Of a stretch of DNA of 64,000 bases, positions 36,237 through 47,034 are shown one piece after another. The DNA is taken from the NCBI GenBank assembly GCA_039545355.1, contig BCJJ01000009.1, forward strand, positions 909,757-973,756. The letters run 5' to 3'. Each line of letters begins with the position of its first letter. Within the stretch, counting starts at the first letter, position 1. This DNA is from Trichosporon coremiiforme (Eukaryota > Basidiomycota > Tremellomycetes > Trichosporonales > Trichosporonaceae). The translations under genes and the position numbers were made by a program. The notes under the pieces were generated by a model. That model had not been told where the DNA came from. It did not search any database and saw only the letters and a list, made by a program, of their open reading frames with translations.

Positions 36237-38519
36237 TTTGAATGAAGACAACAAGCTACTCGGGCGACCAAGAAGTGGATGTTGTTATTTTAACACCGGA
36301 CAAGAGAGTTCGGGAGTGATGGAATGGAGAAGAAGCCGCGTTTGAGGATGGCGGTGCTGCTAAGGCGGCAAGGGTGACGGGGAGGAAGGGGTCTGAGCGG
36401 CCGGCGCTGGCAGACGATGGGGCAGAAGTGTTTAGACTGATCAACAGACGAGGATTTCAAGGTGAGAGCCAGCTCTTGCAAGGTGAGGCGTATGCTTCCA
36501 GAGCACAGACACTCAACGAGATCTGAAGGGGGGGAGATTGGACGTAGTCGTTGAAAAGTAGAGAAGAGGATGCATGTTGACGAGCACAGAAGTTATGAAG
36601 GGGGGCTGGACGCTGGGGTGCAGTAGTGTGAGAGCGCAGCAGGAGGCGGGTGGGCGTTTGGGGGCGGAAGTGACGATCTAGCCTAGGTAGTGTGTAACGG
36701 TGCTAGTGCCGTGATCTGTGCGCTGGTACGCTGGTACCTGTCAGCGGTGGTGCAAACGTACAAAGTACGAGAGGGTTAAGGTGAAGGCTGGCAGTACCAT
36801 GTTCCGACTCCTGGTACCTCCAACCTGCGACATGCCCGCACTCAGGTTGAAGCATCCTGTCGCACAAGTTGTCGGTAGGCGCGCCAGCCAGTGCGCTGCT
36901 GCATTTGTTGGCTGAACACAGTACAGTCTCAGGTAGCAATGCATGGTGGCGTTCTTCACATGCTGAATGGATGGACGCTAGCGTCGTTCGCAGACACCTG
37001 CCGACCAGAGTGGCAACTCCTCTCTGATCTTTGGTACCTCTCATGACTGCATGACGCACGCTTCCTACCCAGTGGTCAGTGATCCAGCGGTGACCCACTC
37101 CGGCGTGCCCGTTTTGTGCGCTGTGCATTGCACTCGGTTGCGCTTGAAGTTTAAGAGTGAGGAGCTCCTACGCGTCCTATGTACATGGAGCTCCAGACAT
37201 GGGCATGCGACACGTCCCCTCCCACTGCTTGCTGCATGCTACAACTCACCACCGCACGCGGTGTGGCCCAGGTTCCCGGGCGGGGTACAATTCCCCGTTA
37301 CGGTAATTCATTCCTCCTCGGCGTGCCTACGCGTCGCTTCCGGTGTTTCATCTTGCACTGGTTCCTCGCTGGCTCGAAGTCATCGATCGGTTCGCTCATC
37401 TCTCAAAGTTGTGCATCCACCGCTGAATTCGCCACACCCGTGTGCAGAAAGGAATGCGATGTGCAAACCAACGAGGGCCCCAGTGTGGTCCAGTATGCAT
37501 GTCGCCAAGACAGACGTGGTCACCAAAAACGGGGGGTGCTGCTGTTGGCCGAGTGCCAAGGGGACACCACGGTGACCTTCCCTTTCAGGAAGGTGCAGGG
37601 CGCTATCTTGGCGGGATGCCGAGACTGAACCCTAAGCTAAAGCTTCCCTCGCGTTGTGGCCGTGGGACCCTGGTGCAGTCGATTGAATGAATCCTAATGA
37701 GGTGTTTGATCCGGGTTGATGAGGATTACGAGGGAGGGTTAATGGTCCTAATATAACTCACTGTACGGGGCGCGTCGCAAGACATGCAAACAACAGCGAG
37801 GCATAACAAGGCATGAGCCCTGAAGCCGGGCCTGCGATGAGCCTGAATTCCTTTTAGGACAATGCAGGGGACGGCCGGGCCTTAGAATTGGGTGGGTTCG
37901 TGCAGCCGGACAACCCGGCCCTCGTGTACCTGTCAGGCTTAAGTGCTGCCAGACATCAATCCTGCTAAGGACGGGCGACAGAGCACTCCAACCACAGCGC
38001 TACAGCGAGCCATACTTAGCATCTGCCGGACGCGATCCCACTCACCGGTTCGCCCTCATAGGCTGCATCGATGCACCTCGCGCTTCAGGTCCACCCGTCC
38101 GTCCCTGGGACCCTGGTATTACCTCGTTCACTTGTGTCAACCACTTCGTTTTCAGTGACCTCTTGGCCCCCCGACCTTACCGAGCCTCTCTGGCCCTCCC
38201 ATACCCACACCCACCACACGTTGCATCGTAAGCTGACCTGTCTTGCTCCTTGGCTAGCCTGGCTGGGCACTCCCATGGGCTTGGGCTGGGAAGACAGCCA
38301 ACAGCCCCTCGCCTCGGACCTGGACCCAACCAGACTCTCCAGTCCCCCGGCCACCACCCTACCCTCGCGCATCCGTCTCCTCGTCCTCGTCCATTATTAA
38401 AACCAGCTTCCTCTTTCTTCTCTTACTCTTTCAACCGACAACTTTCGATAAACACTCTCTTTTACAAAACTCTACCCCCTCCCTCTTTCCTTTAATCGCC
38501 TCGACCCTCTTCAGTCAAC
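36237..38519. other. intergenic region between divergent CHS7 and the lectin gene
   Basis: No recognisable gene. The 174-codon + frame at 37051-37575 has no family signature. The right end (from about 38.15 kb) is C-rich and contains the lectin promoter. Confidence 0.55.
38395..38440 (+). promoter_or_regulatory. TATA-like box and pyrimidine tract of the lectin gene
   Basis: TATTAAAA at 38395-38402 lies about 120 bp before the ATG. A CT-rich tract (about 38408-38440) follows, an arrangement common in strongly expressed fungal genes. Confidence 0.5.
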
Positions 38520-39236
38520 ATGTTCGCTCTCATCGCTGCTCTTGCTTTCGCCGCCGCCCCCGTCTTCGCCGAGGAGCAGGTGAGTGCACCGCGCGTCGCG
38601 TGGCCGATTGCGCGCCTTCCCCTTTGAGCGTTCATCCGCTGACCCATGCAGAAGGCCACCTTCAACATCCACCCTCTCGACCACGAGGACCTCTGTCTCT
38701 CCGTGAAGAACACCACCAACGGTGCCGGCCTCAAGCTCTCCAACTGCACTGACGGCGCTGGCGTCGCCTACACCTACAGCACTGAGACTGCTACCCTCCT
38801 CGCCGTCGGTGAGAAGGACCAGAACGGCAACGACGTTACCAGCGACTACTGCATCGACATCACCGACGGCAAGGCCCACAACGGCAACCTCCTCCAGCAC
38901 TGGATCTGCGCCGAGGGCAACGACAACCAGAAGTACGACTTCGTCCCCGTAGAGGGCAAGGAGGACAAGAACGTCTACTCGATCAAGTGGGCTAACCAGG
39001 ACTACTGCTTCGACGTCAAGGACGGCAACTTCGCTCCCGGTGCCGACGTCCAGATCTGGCGCTGTGTCCCCTCGAACACCAACCAGCAGTGGATCGTCTC
39101 CAACATTGCCGACCTCAACTGCGACGGCTCCACCGACGGCTCGCTCGAGGTCTACACCTCGGACGCCAAGAAGCTCGCCGAGAGGGCTCAGCAGAAGCGT
39201 GGCCTCGACGGTCACCGCCGCCGCACCATCTTCTAA
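38520..39236 (+). CDS. secreted ricin B-type lectin domain protein
   Basis: Two exons, 38520-38579 and 38652-39236 (72-nt intron, phase 0), give 214 aa. Residues 1-17 are a signal peptide (MFALIAALAFAAAPVFA), so the intron falls close after the likely cleavage point. The rest is a beta-trefoil with QxW-type repeats (LLQHWIC, VQIWRC, NQQWIV) and cysteines spaced for lectin disulfides (DLCLSV..LSNC, DYCIDI, DYCFDV). One lectin domain fills the protein, and no enzyme domain is fused to it. The C-terminal tail holds a KR site and a basic cluster (HRRR). Codon use is strongly biased to C-ending codons, and with the TATA and CT-tract this suggests high expression. Sugar specificity cannot be told. 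Confidence 0.85.
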
Positions 39237-42169
39237 GCGGCCGGTCCTCTTCCCTCTCCCCACCCTCTCACACACTCTAGAGGCTGAGCCGCCGAGTTTT
39301 GAGAATGTTTGTCAACACCAACCAACAACAACATTACTACCACGACCACAATTGTCTTTCGTTCTTTAGACACCCTCATTCCTTTGTATCTTTGGATTCA
39401 TAATGGTGGCGGGCTCCAAGTGCTCTGTGAGCGCCCCGTCTGCTATGCAAACTCCCCCGGCTTGATGCCCATGTCTGAACTACTCACTGCATCGATCGGC
39501 ACTAGCGAGATCTGGCGCTTCGTCTGGCAGACGTCTGGTTGGACAGTGCCGCCGCGATGAGCTGCCCCTGGGAATTCGCGGGCTACTCTGCTAACGTCTC
39601 TGGCTTACAGCAGCTTTTGGCACGATCCGTGCGCGATCAGCGTATGCGGACGGCCCGGGAGATGTCCAAGTCGGTGCATAAGTCAGTGCGCATGCAGTGC
39701 GGCGCGTGCGTAGGTGTGCATCGCGTCGCCCAAGGGTGGTGGCGCCAAGGGTGTGACTGGGCAGGAGTGCAGGAGGAGTGGCTGAGGTGATCCCAAGATC
39801 CACCAGGATCCACCAGGAGAGAAAGGGGGCGTACCCCGGGTACCCCGAAAAATGCAGACCGTTGCTGTGGAACGCTTGGCAGTCCAGGCGGGGCGTTGGG
39901 CGTGCGCCGAGGCGCGAGGGGGAGGGGCATGGATGCGCGGCACATGAGGAGAAGGAACGGAGTGCGCAGGACCCCGCGAGCCCGGCAAGCCCGGCAAGCA
40001 CGGCGATCAAGGGTGCATGGCCGAAGGGATGTAGCATGAGAGAAGGGCCGCAGGGAGAGAGTGTGCTCGAGTGTGAGGAGGGCCGGAGGGAAGGGAGGGA
40101 GGGTGTGCATGGGTAGGGAGAGATCGACGAATCAGCAGTCTTGGCGCCGAGGGCGCTGCGCGCTGCTTGGCTGGGCAGCTTCGCTGTGCTTGCTGAAATT
40201 CGGAGTCGTTGCCGCTGGCCCAACGCGCCAACGCTCAGCGCTGCCCGCTGTCCCGCCGCAACGGTCGCTGGCTGTGCTCGCCGTTGGAATTGGCTGTGCT
40301 CGTGGAGCTGGCTGTGCTACGAGCTTCGGCTCGGCGCTCCCCCTCCGAGTGCCACCAGTGGCATGCGCAGTACCCAGTATGCTTTCTACAGAGCTCTCTC
40401 CCATGATCTCCCAGTTATGCATGGTGCCCGCAAGGCGCGCAAGGGTGGAGGATGGGTGGAGCGGAATCAAAATCGAGTCTCCGGTCGCCGGCGCCGAGAC
40501 GAGAGGGGGTAGGGCCGAAATTTTAGCCAGCCACTGCGCCGAGCCGCCGCCGTCCTGCCAAGAAAGTCGAGCCGAGGTCACGGCCGCGAACTCCGTGAAC
40601 TCCGTCGAAGAACGGGGATGACCGAAGACCTCTGATGTGAGGTCTTGGAGACCCCTCGATTCCGGGTTCAACGCCAGAACGCCTAGCGCCACAGTCACTG
40701 ACGATGTGGGGGTGTGTCTGAGGGGGGTGACTACCGCGGCTCTCCGCTCAGCTCTGGAACCTACGCCCTATGACGAGAGAGAGACCATTCTGGTGACTTT
40801 GCACTTTGTAATTACTTGGAAAGGTGTTCCATACTTGTTGCCTTTAGAGATGCACGGCATATGGAAGGACAGGATATCCGAGCGCCGCCCTGCGTGGGTC
40901 ACTCGCCGGGATATCCTGACCGAGTATCAGTGTTAGGAAGACGTGCGTTCTATCTTCGGAACTCTTCACTTTGCTGCAAGCACCTCAGAATCGCAGCTTG
41001 TGGCCAGCACTTTACTCTCCGGAACGGTGTTCACAGGGGTATGCGCTACATCGCTAGGTGGTCAAGTGATTCTCTTGCTTCCAGACAACAGATTCAGCCT
41101 CGGCATTCCGAACCCAGACGCCTGCGGATGTGACACCTCGAGGGAGAGATAGGACCTGGCTGTGCCTCTTGCTACGGAGCGATCTGCCGCAGTCACGTTA
41201 TGCATCACAAGCAGAGGAGAGCAGTGCACCTCCCCTGGAATCGCCATGTTCCCCCTCTCGTGTCCGCTTCCTCTGGCATCGCCTTGCCCTCTAGTCCCCA
41301 AGTGCCATATGGACTCGGCATGTCTAGCACGACCAGTGCCAGGCTAGAGACCGTTTACGAGGTCAAAGTCTTTTGACACTCCGACTTCCACTCCTCCTTG
41401 TCAGAACCATATACAGCCGACGGAAGCGACAAGGAACAATCGCGCGGCCACGGCCTCTGCCACCATTCCTTCACATCCCCTTTCTCGCTCTTACTCTCCT
41501 TGCCCAAAGTCCTCTAAATGCAACCGAACGTTAAGCAAGAACTAATCCGGGGATTGCTCGATAGCGTGTGTCGAGGGTCAGTGAATCTGGGGTGCCCCGC
41601 TGCAGCAGGCAGAAGCACGGCGGTTGAATTTTCGGACAACGGAGTCCCAGGGACACCCGCCGAGGAGATCCTGGAAACGCCATCTTTTTCGGGCTTGGCT
41701 GGTGTTGATGGTCTGGAACCGATGCCCAAGGGACAGTAGGCTGTCATCCTGCTCTCCAGAGTCTTGTGTGGCTCTTGGCGCTGTCCTGTGTTCATGCTAG
41801 GGTTGTGTTACCCGATCAGAAGTGACCGAGGGGTTGAGCGAAAACGTCCTGGAATCGCCATGAAGACAAGACCTCAGAATACGACCCGACGGTGTCTGCC
41901 TCGCTCGTCCGTGTTCCGAGATAACGGCCGAGAAGCAGGGTTGCCCTGTTCCAGTGCCGAGCAAGAGGTAGCAGGCGACGCGGATATCTAGTGTTTCGAT
42001 TAGTTCTACAGCCTCACATCGAACAACCGAAGGCTGCTCGTTGACAACCTCCTGGCCGCTCGCCTGAGCCGACCTCATGGTTGCAATCAAAGTATACATG
42101 TCTGGTGTACAACTATAGCACCCTTCAATCGGGGCAGATGGAGAATCTCCGGAGCACAGCGGGCCACGC
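39237..42169. other. intergenic region between convergent lectin and TAF7 genes
   Basis: About 2.9 kb with overlapping ORFs on both strands (39.6-40.7 kb), none with a recognisable domain. A tRNA B-box-like GGTTCAACGCC near 40667 has no matching tRNA fold. Confidence 0.5.
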
Positions 42170-44146
42170 CTAGTCGTCGTCCGAGTCCTCGCTTTCCTCG
42201 TCGCTCGAGTCGTCGACGCCAGTGGCGAGACGGCGCATGCCGACGCCGCCCTCCACGAACCCGTATCCCGGGTCGCGCGCCTCGGCGCTCATCATGAACT
42301 CATCCAGCGCCGCAGTGGCAGCAGCCTGGTCGCCGAGCTCGCCGTCGGCGCCCTCCACACCCTCAACACCTTCCATCGGCTCGCCGGCGGTGGCGTCCTC
42401 GTCGGCCTGGTTCAGACTCGCCTCGAGCAGCTCGGCCATCTCGTCCATGTCATCCATTTCGTTCGCCAGGAACTCGCCCTCGCCCGCCTGGGTCGCAGGT
42501 GCAGACTCGGGAGCGGGGTCGTCCAGCAGCTCGTCGTCGCCGAACAGGTCCTCATCGTCGTCGTCGTCGTCTCCGGCACCGGAGGGAAGGTCGGGGATCT
42601 CGTCGGGACCGGGCGTCGGCGCTGCAGGGGTAATGGGCGTGCCGATCGGCGTGGCGTCCGCGTCGCCCTCGTCGTCGTCGAACAGGTCGTCCGGCTCGGA
42701 CTCCTCTGCGGCTTCGCCCTCGGCTGCCTCGGCGGCAGCAGGGGGCGGGTTGTCCGCCGCCTCCTTCTCCTTGCGCCTCTCGTCGATCGCGTCCTGCAGC
42801 GCCTGGCGCGCGGAGACCTTGTTGTTGATGTCGTCCTGCAGACCCTTGATCGTCTCCTCGAAACGCTTCGTGATGATCGGGTTGCCGGATCCCGTGAAGC
42901 CGGCGCGCTTCTTCTCGATTAACTGCTCTAACTGCTTGATCTCCGACGTGTACTGCTTGATCTTCTGCTTGCGCTCCGCGACCTCGGGGTCGTCGTCCTC
43001 CGCAGCTTCCTCTTCCTCCTCGTCCTCGGAGGCGGAGAGGCCGTCCTCGTCTTCGTCGCCCTCTCCCTCGGACTCGGACTGCTCCAACTGGTCCATGAGC
43101 GCAGCCTGTAGGTCCTCGTCCATCTCGTTCTCGTCCTCCTCCGGGTACTCTTCCTCGTCATACCACTCGCCCTCCGGCTGGGCCTGGTACTCCTCCCCGC
43201 CAAACTCGGAGCCTTCCGGTTGCCAACCAGCGTACGGGTCCTCCGCGCTCCAGTTGACGTAGTACGAGTCAGGAACATCGGGATCCGGGTTCACATCGAT
43301 TAAGTCTGCCGTTAGTTGACAGCGAGACGAGTACAACTCACCGAAGCTCGTATCGTCAGCGTCGTCGTCCTTCGTGAGAAGCTCCTCAACCTGCTCCTCA
43401 ACAACCTCAATCGTCCGTCGCGACAGGCGCTTGCGGAAGCGGCGTTTACGAACGTGTCGGAGAGGGGGCGTAATGCCATGAGGCCAGATGTAGTCGTCGA
43501 CATTCAGCGGCGTGCTCGTGATGGACGCCTCATTCTGGACGGGCTTCTCGACAACGAGCATTTGCGAAATGTCGGCCACCTTGAACAAATGCCGGTTGTC
43601 CAGCGTCTTCTGGCATTCGATGATGTTCGGCAGATCGACGAGCTTGGAAGAGTACGTCATGTCGCCGATCTTGAAAACGCCGCGGCGCGGGTCGAGCATC
43701 TTGAACTCGAGCGCGTCCAATCCCCTGCCCTTGCCCTTGATCAGATCGCGGAGCCCGATCTCACCGTTTTTCCCGTCGGCCACTGATGGTGGGACGCGCA
43801 AGATGAACTGTTCCTCGAAGGCGAGTGGGTCCTCCGGATTGTCGTCGAGCTCGCGGTCGTACTCGCCGAGGAACGACTGCATGCGTCCGCCCGAACTCGC
43901 CGCCCCGCCCGATGCCTTGAACGAGATTTTGAGCTTTGTCGGGCCCGCACTCGCCGCTTGCCGCGAGCTTAATCGCGTGCTCTGTCGCCCTCCACCGCGC
44001 CCTCGTCCTCGTCCCCTTCCTCGTCCGCGACCCCGGCCCCTCCCACTTGGCGGCGGGTCATTCGAAGGTCCGGAGTCCGGCGAATTCAGGTTGTACGCGT
44101 TCGTGTCGTATGCCGACGGGCCTACGTTAAGCCCCGAAGCGTCCAT
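42170..44146 (-). CDS. TAF7: TFIID subunit TAF7
   Basis: Exons 44146-43342 and 43305-42170 give 646 aa. After an RG-repeat stretch (about residues 35-52) comes the TAFII55 N-terminal domain, residues about 107-240. It has EEQFILRVPP, then KMLDPRRGVFKIGDMTYSSKL, LPNIIECQKTLD, and the closing YIWPHGITPPLRHVRKRRFRK. The C-terminal half is very acidic with a coiled segment (IKQYTSEIKQLEQLIEKKR). TAF7 binds TAF1 in TFIID and controls its activity at promoters. The 36-nt intron (43341-43306; GTGAGT, CTAACGGCAG) has no stop and is a multiple of three, so retention would add 12 residues. ATG 44146 is the first ATG in frame; an upstream GTG at 44302 is not a start. Confidence 0.93.
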   Translation of the reverse strand: MDASGLNVGPSAYDTNAYNLNSPDSGPSNDPPPSGRGRGRGRGRGRGRGRGGGRQSTRLSSRQAASAGPTKLKISFKASGGAASSGGRMQSFLGEYDRELDDNPEDPLAFEEQFILRVPPSVADGKNGEIGLRDLIKGKGRGLDALEFKMLDPRRGVFKIGDMTYSSKLVDLPNIIECQKTLDNRHLFKVADISQMLVVEKPVQNEASITSTPLNVDDYIWPHGITPPLRHVRKRRFRKRLSRRTIEVVEEQVEELLTKDDDADDTSFGELYSSRCQLTADLIDVNPDPDVPDSYYVNWSAEDPYAGWQPEGSEFGGEEYQAQPEGEWYDEEEYPEEDENEMDEDLQAALMDQLEQSESEGEGDEDEDGLSASEDEEEEEAAEDDDPEVAERKQKIKQYTSEIKQLEQLIEKKRAGFTGSGNPIITKRFEETIKGLQDDINNKVSARQALQDAIDERRKEKEAADNPPPAAAEAAEGEAAEESEPDDLFDDDEGDADATPIGTPITPAAPTPGPDEIPDLPSGAGDDDDDDEDLFGDDELLDDPAPESAPATQAGEGEFLANEMDDMDEMAELLEASLNQADEDATAGEPMEGVEGVEGADGELGDQAAATAALDEFMMSAEARDPGYGFVEGGVGMRRLATGVDDSSDEESEDSDDD

Positions 44147-44304
44147 GGCGGTGTCGGTGTGGGATAGGTTTGTTGATGCGTTATGCCGTGAACAGGTCAA
44201 GTTGCATGAAGTCAGCCTGTGGCAACAATAGGAGCCACGTGCATTTGATCCCGCAGGGATTCCGTCCCAGTACCTGTGCTGGTTGTGGCACACGAAAATC
44301 ACCA

Positions 44305-44400
44305 GGCGAGATGGCCGAGCGGTCTAAGGCGCTGTGTTAAGGTGAATCATCAGTTCTCCTCCGCAGTCTTCGGACGTGGGTTCGAATCCCACTCTCGTCA
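44305..44400 (+). tRNA. tRNA-Leu(AAG) with intron
   Basis: The acceptor stem GGCGAGA pairs with TCTCGTC, one G-U included, and the discriminator is A. The D arm is GCCGAGCGGTCTAAGGC. The anticodon stem CTGTG pairs with CGCAG. The loop starts TTAAGG, giving anticodon AAG, and is followed by an intron of about 18 nt after position 37. A variable arm (TC-TTCG-GA) marks a class II tRNA. The T arm is GTGGG-TTCGAAT-CCCAC. No CCA is encoded, as usual in nuclear genes. It reads CUU leucine codons. It lies 158 bp from the start of TAF7, divergent. Confidence 0.93.
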
Positions 44401-44432
44401 AGAGGGTATTCAGTTACCTCCTTCAGCCTACC

Positions 44433-44438
44433 TTTTTT
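44433..44438 (+). terminator. RNA polymerase III terminator of tRNA-Leu
   Basis: A T6 run 33 nt after the tRNA 3' end. Confidence 0.75.
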
Positions 44439-46988
44439 GCGGTCGTTTGATTGCATTCATCTAGCCGCTTTTTCTCCGACGCATGCGCGTGAAGCCGTTG
44501 GCTCAGGACAAGCAAGATTGAGAGAAAAAAGACGATAGCAGCACGTCTCACGGGTACAGGAGGCGGTACATCACGGCAGAAGTAGGAACATGCTGGTGCG
44601 TGCAGGCACGATGTGGCAGATGGCGCTGTCATATCGGGGCCCCTCTGCATTCGGACCGTAAGCCGAGACGACTGTGCGACTTGAGTGTGAGAGATGGCCT
44701 GTGCTCGAGCTCAAAGTCACCCTCTTGACGTCACCACGTCACTGTGAACCCAATTGCTGGGGAGGTGTTCCAAACCACCTTGTCGGGCGGACTAATATGC
44801 ATGGAACGAGGAGAACTAGTGGGAGGGGGTGAAACCAGTCGTTCGAGTAGTGGAGTTGCGTCATTTCGACACAGCGGTGCACAGTGGTTCGCGCAGGGGA
44901 TAGCGAGTGGGTGAGACTCGAGCCATGACGGTAGTGGGACAGGTTCAGGACCGCGCTGGGCACGCTGCTCGCTCGCGTTCTGGCCGAGCCTGAGATCGAG
45001 CCTGAGATCTGATCATCTGATCTCCCGATCCAACTCCGAGACTGCCCTCCACTCCTCTGATCATGTGGACAACTGCGAGTCGGGCGAACTCGCACTCAGC
45101 GCTGGTCGCTTGATACCCGGACCCCCACCGATTCGGCCAGTCGAGCTGCCCGGCTCCTACGGCCTCGTGCAGGAGCGTAAGCTTGCAAAGCATACGGCGG
45201 GTTTGTGGTTCCGGCTGACGGACCGTTGCCTCGTGTTGCCGACCGGGTTGGCTCCTGCGAAAGGCGTGAGGCGTCCACGGCGGCGGGCGAGACTCTTCGT
45301 AGCGGCGTTCGGCAATGTGGTGTAGTCGGGGATGGCGTTGATTCCACAGCGAGCTGTGCACGCACGTTCTGCACGTCCGTCATTTGTGCGCGTCATGACT
45401 GCGCATTACGTGTTGAGGAAGGTCCAGTCAGATTACCATGTGGGTCCACGAGGTTGTCACTGGCTGCTGCGGAGGACGCCTCGGGTCATTAATTACACTT
45501 CGAGGTCAAGACAGACAACACAGAGGCGGTTATGGGTTTATCCGAGCACCTCGCAGGTCAGCTCTGAGCGCCCGAGGGGGTCATGGCAACATTTCAACCA
45601 CTGCTCCGCTGTGGCTTCACCGTCCGCAGGTCGGGGTTGCGCCGCCGCTGGTGATCCCTGGCCGACGCATGGCCTGCATCATCCGTATGACTTGCGCCGC
45701 GCGCCCAGACTGCGCCATCAAGCCTGGTCACTGACCGCGCGAGCGCCGTCAGCGAGGGCTCTTTCATGTGGCTTGATGGCTGCTGGCGCTGGGTAGGAGC
45801 TTGAGCAGGCCCCTCCCCCCAAGGGTCCGTTAGGGTCTGTGCGTGGCACCACCCCGCCCCGAAATCAAGCGCAAATATCGACAAACTTCTATTGTTCTCC
45901 CCACGTTGCGAAGGCACATCAAGCACATGCGACTCGGAGAACAATTCGACTTGCACAGAAGCCGTGACATACTTCAGGAGAGTTCGAGCTTGAAGAGTAT
46001 TGTATTGTTTGATTCGCGTCCTTGTGTTAGATATAAAAGAAAAGATATTGAGCGAAATGACGAAAAAACCACGTTTCCACTTGTCTGAGCGTGTGGCTTG
46101 CATTCCTCACTCTCTGACCGCGCATCCTTGCTCTGTCACTCTTGTGCATCGCTCCGCAGTGCACAGTTTGCTATGCATTCACACTCGCCTCTCCGGGATC
46201 GTCCTTGTCGGACGGGACGTTGTGTGCTGCCTGCGGACTGTTCGGGTCGTTTCGTCTGCGGACACCTGCATGCATTGCTTAGCCACCCTTGGGTCCCTCT
46301 GTGGCTTGCGTGAAGGAGGCAACCTGCGCTCGAGCGCTGCGTCGTGCCTGCGGACCACGGCGTTGGAGCGCCACCGCATCAGACCACCTGGCGTGCGGGC
46401 CAACGCGACGGGCACTTTGAGCAGCTCCCCCGAGCCTCTTGATAGCTCTTTGTCAGATTGCTCCTTGCCTCTGTTCACCGCCTTGCCCGTTATTGTCTCA
46501 CTCGTGCTGAGCCTCGCCGGCCACTGACCTCAGCTCTTCCGCAGCATCACACCGAACAAGCGGCACTGTGGCACCGCTCCAAACCTTGAGGTACCCCTCC
46601 CTCTGCTCCTCCCCTTCGACCTGCGCTGTGCGCTACTCCACCACGCTCCTCAACCCGCCCGCTTGACCGGTACGCCCATCACCCACCAAGGTCCGGCACT
46701 CTCCAACCTTACCAGATGCGGCATTGGCTGGACCTGCAGCCTCAGCCTCATACCTAGTCTCAATCCAAGACATGCAGATGGCCCTCGTTGGGGCTGTACA
46801 ATGAAACGTGCATCGATTTGGGGTAAAGCGTTTGGATGAGTCGCCGCTCAACTGGTCGGCGTGCCCAGCCAGTCCGGTGGAGTCTGCAACGCTGATCCCA
46901 CGAGGCTGAGGACGAGCCTGTCACGAACAATTGGCCAAATCGTATACACCGACAAAATCAAGGCGATATCTCCAGATCCGGGCCCGCA

Positions 46989-47034
<46 letters not shown>

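Noticed and set aside
37051..37575. 174-codon + frame between CHS7 and the lectin gene
   Set aside because: No domain, no codon bias like the real genes, and overlapping frames of similar length on other phases.
40640..40690. Possible second tRNA (GGTTCAACGCC B-box match)
   Set aside because: No A-box, and no acceptor or anticodon stem can be folded around it.
42222..43262. 346-codon Ser-rich open frame on the + strand
   Set aside because: It is the antisense of the acidic TAF7 coding region; GAG/GAC codons read backwards give Ser-rich frames.
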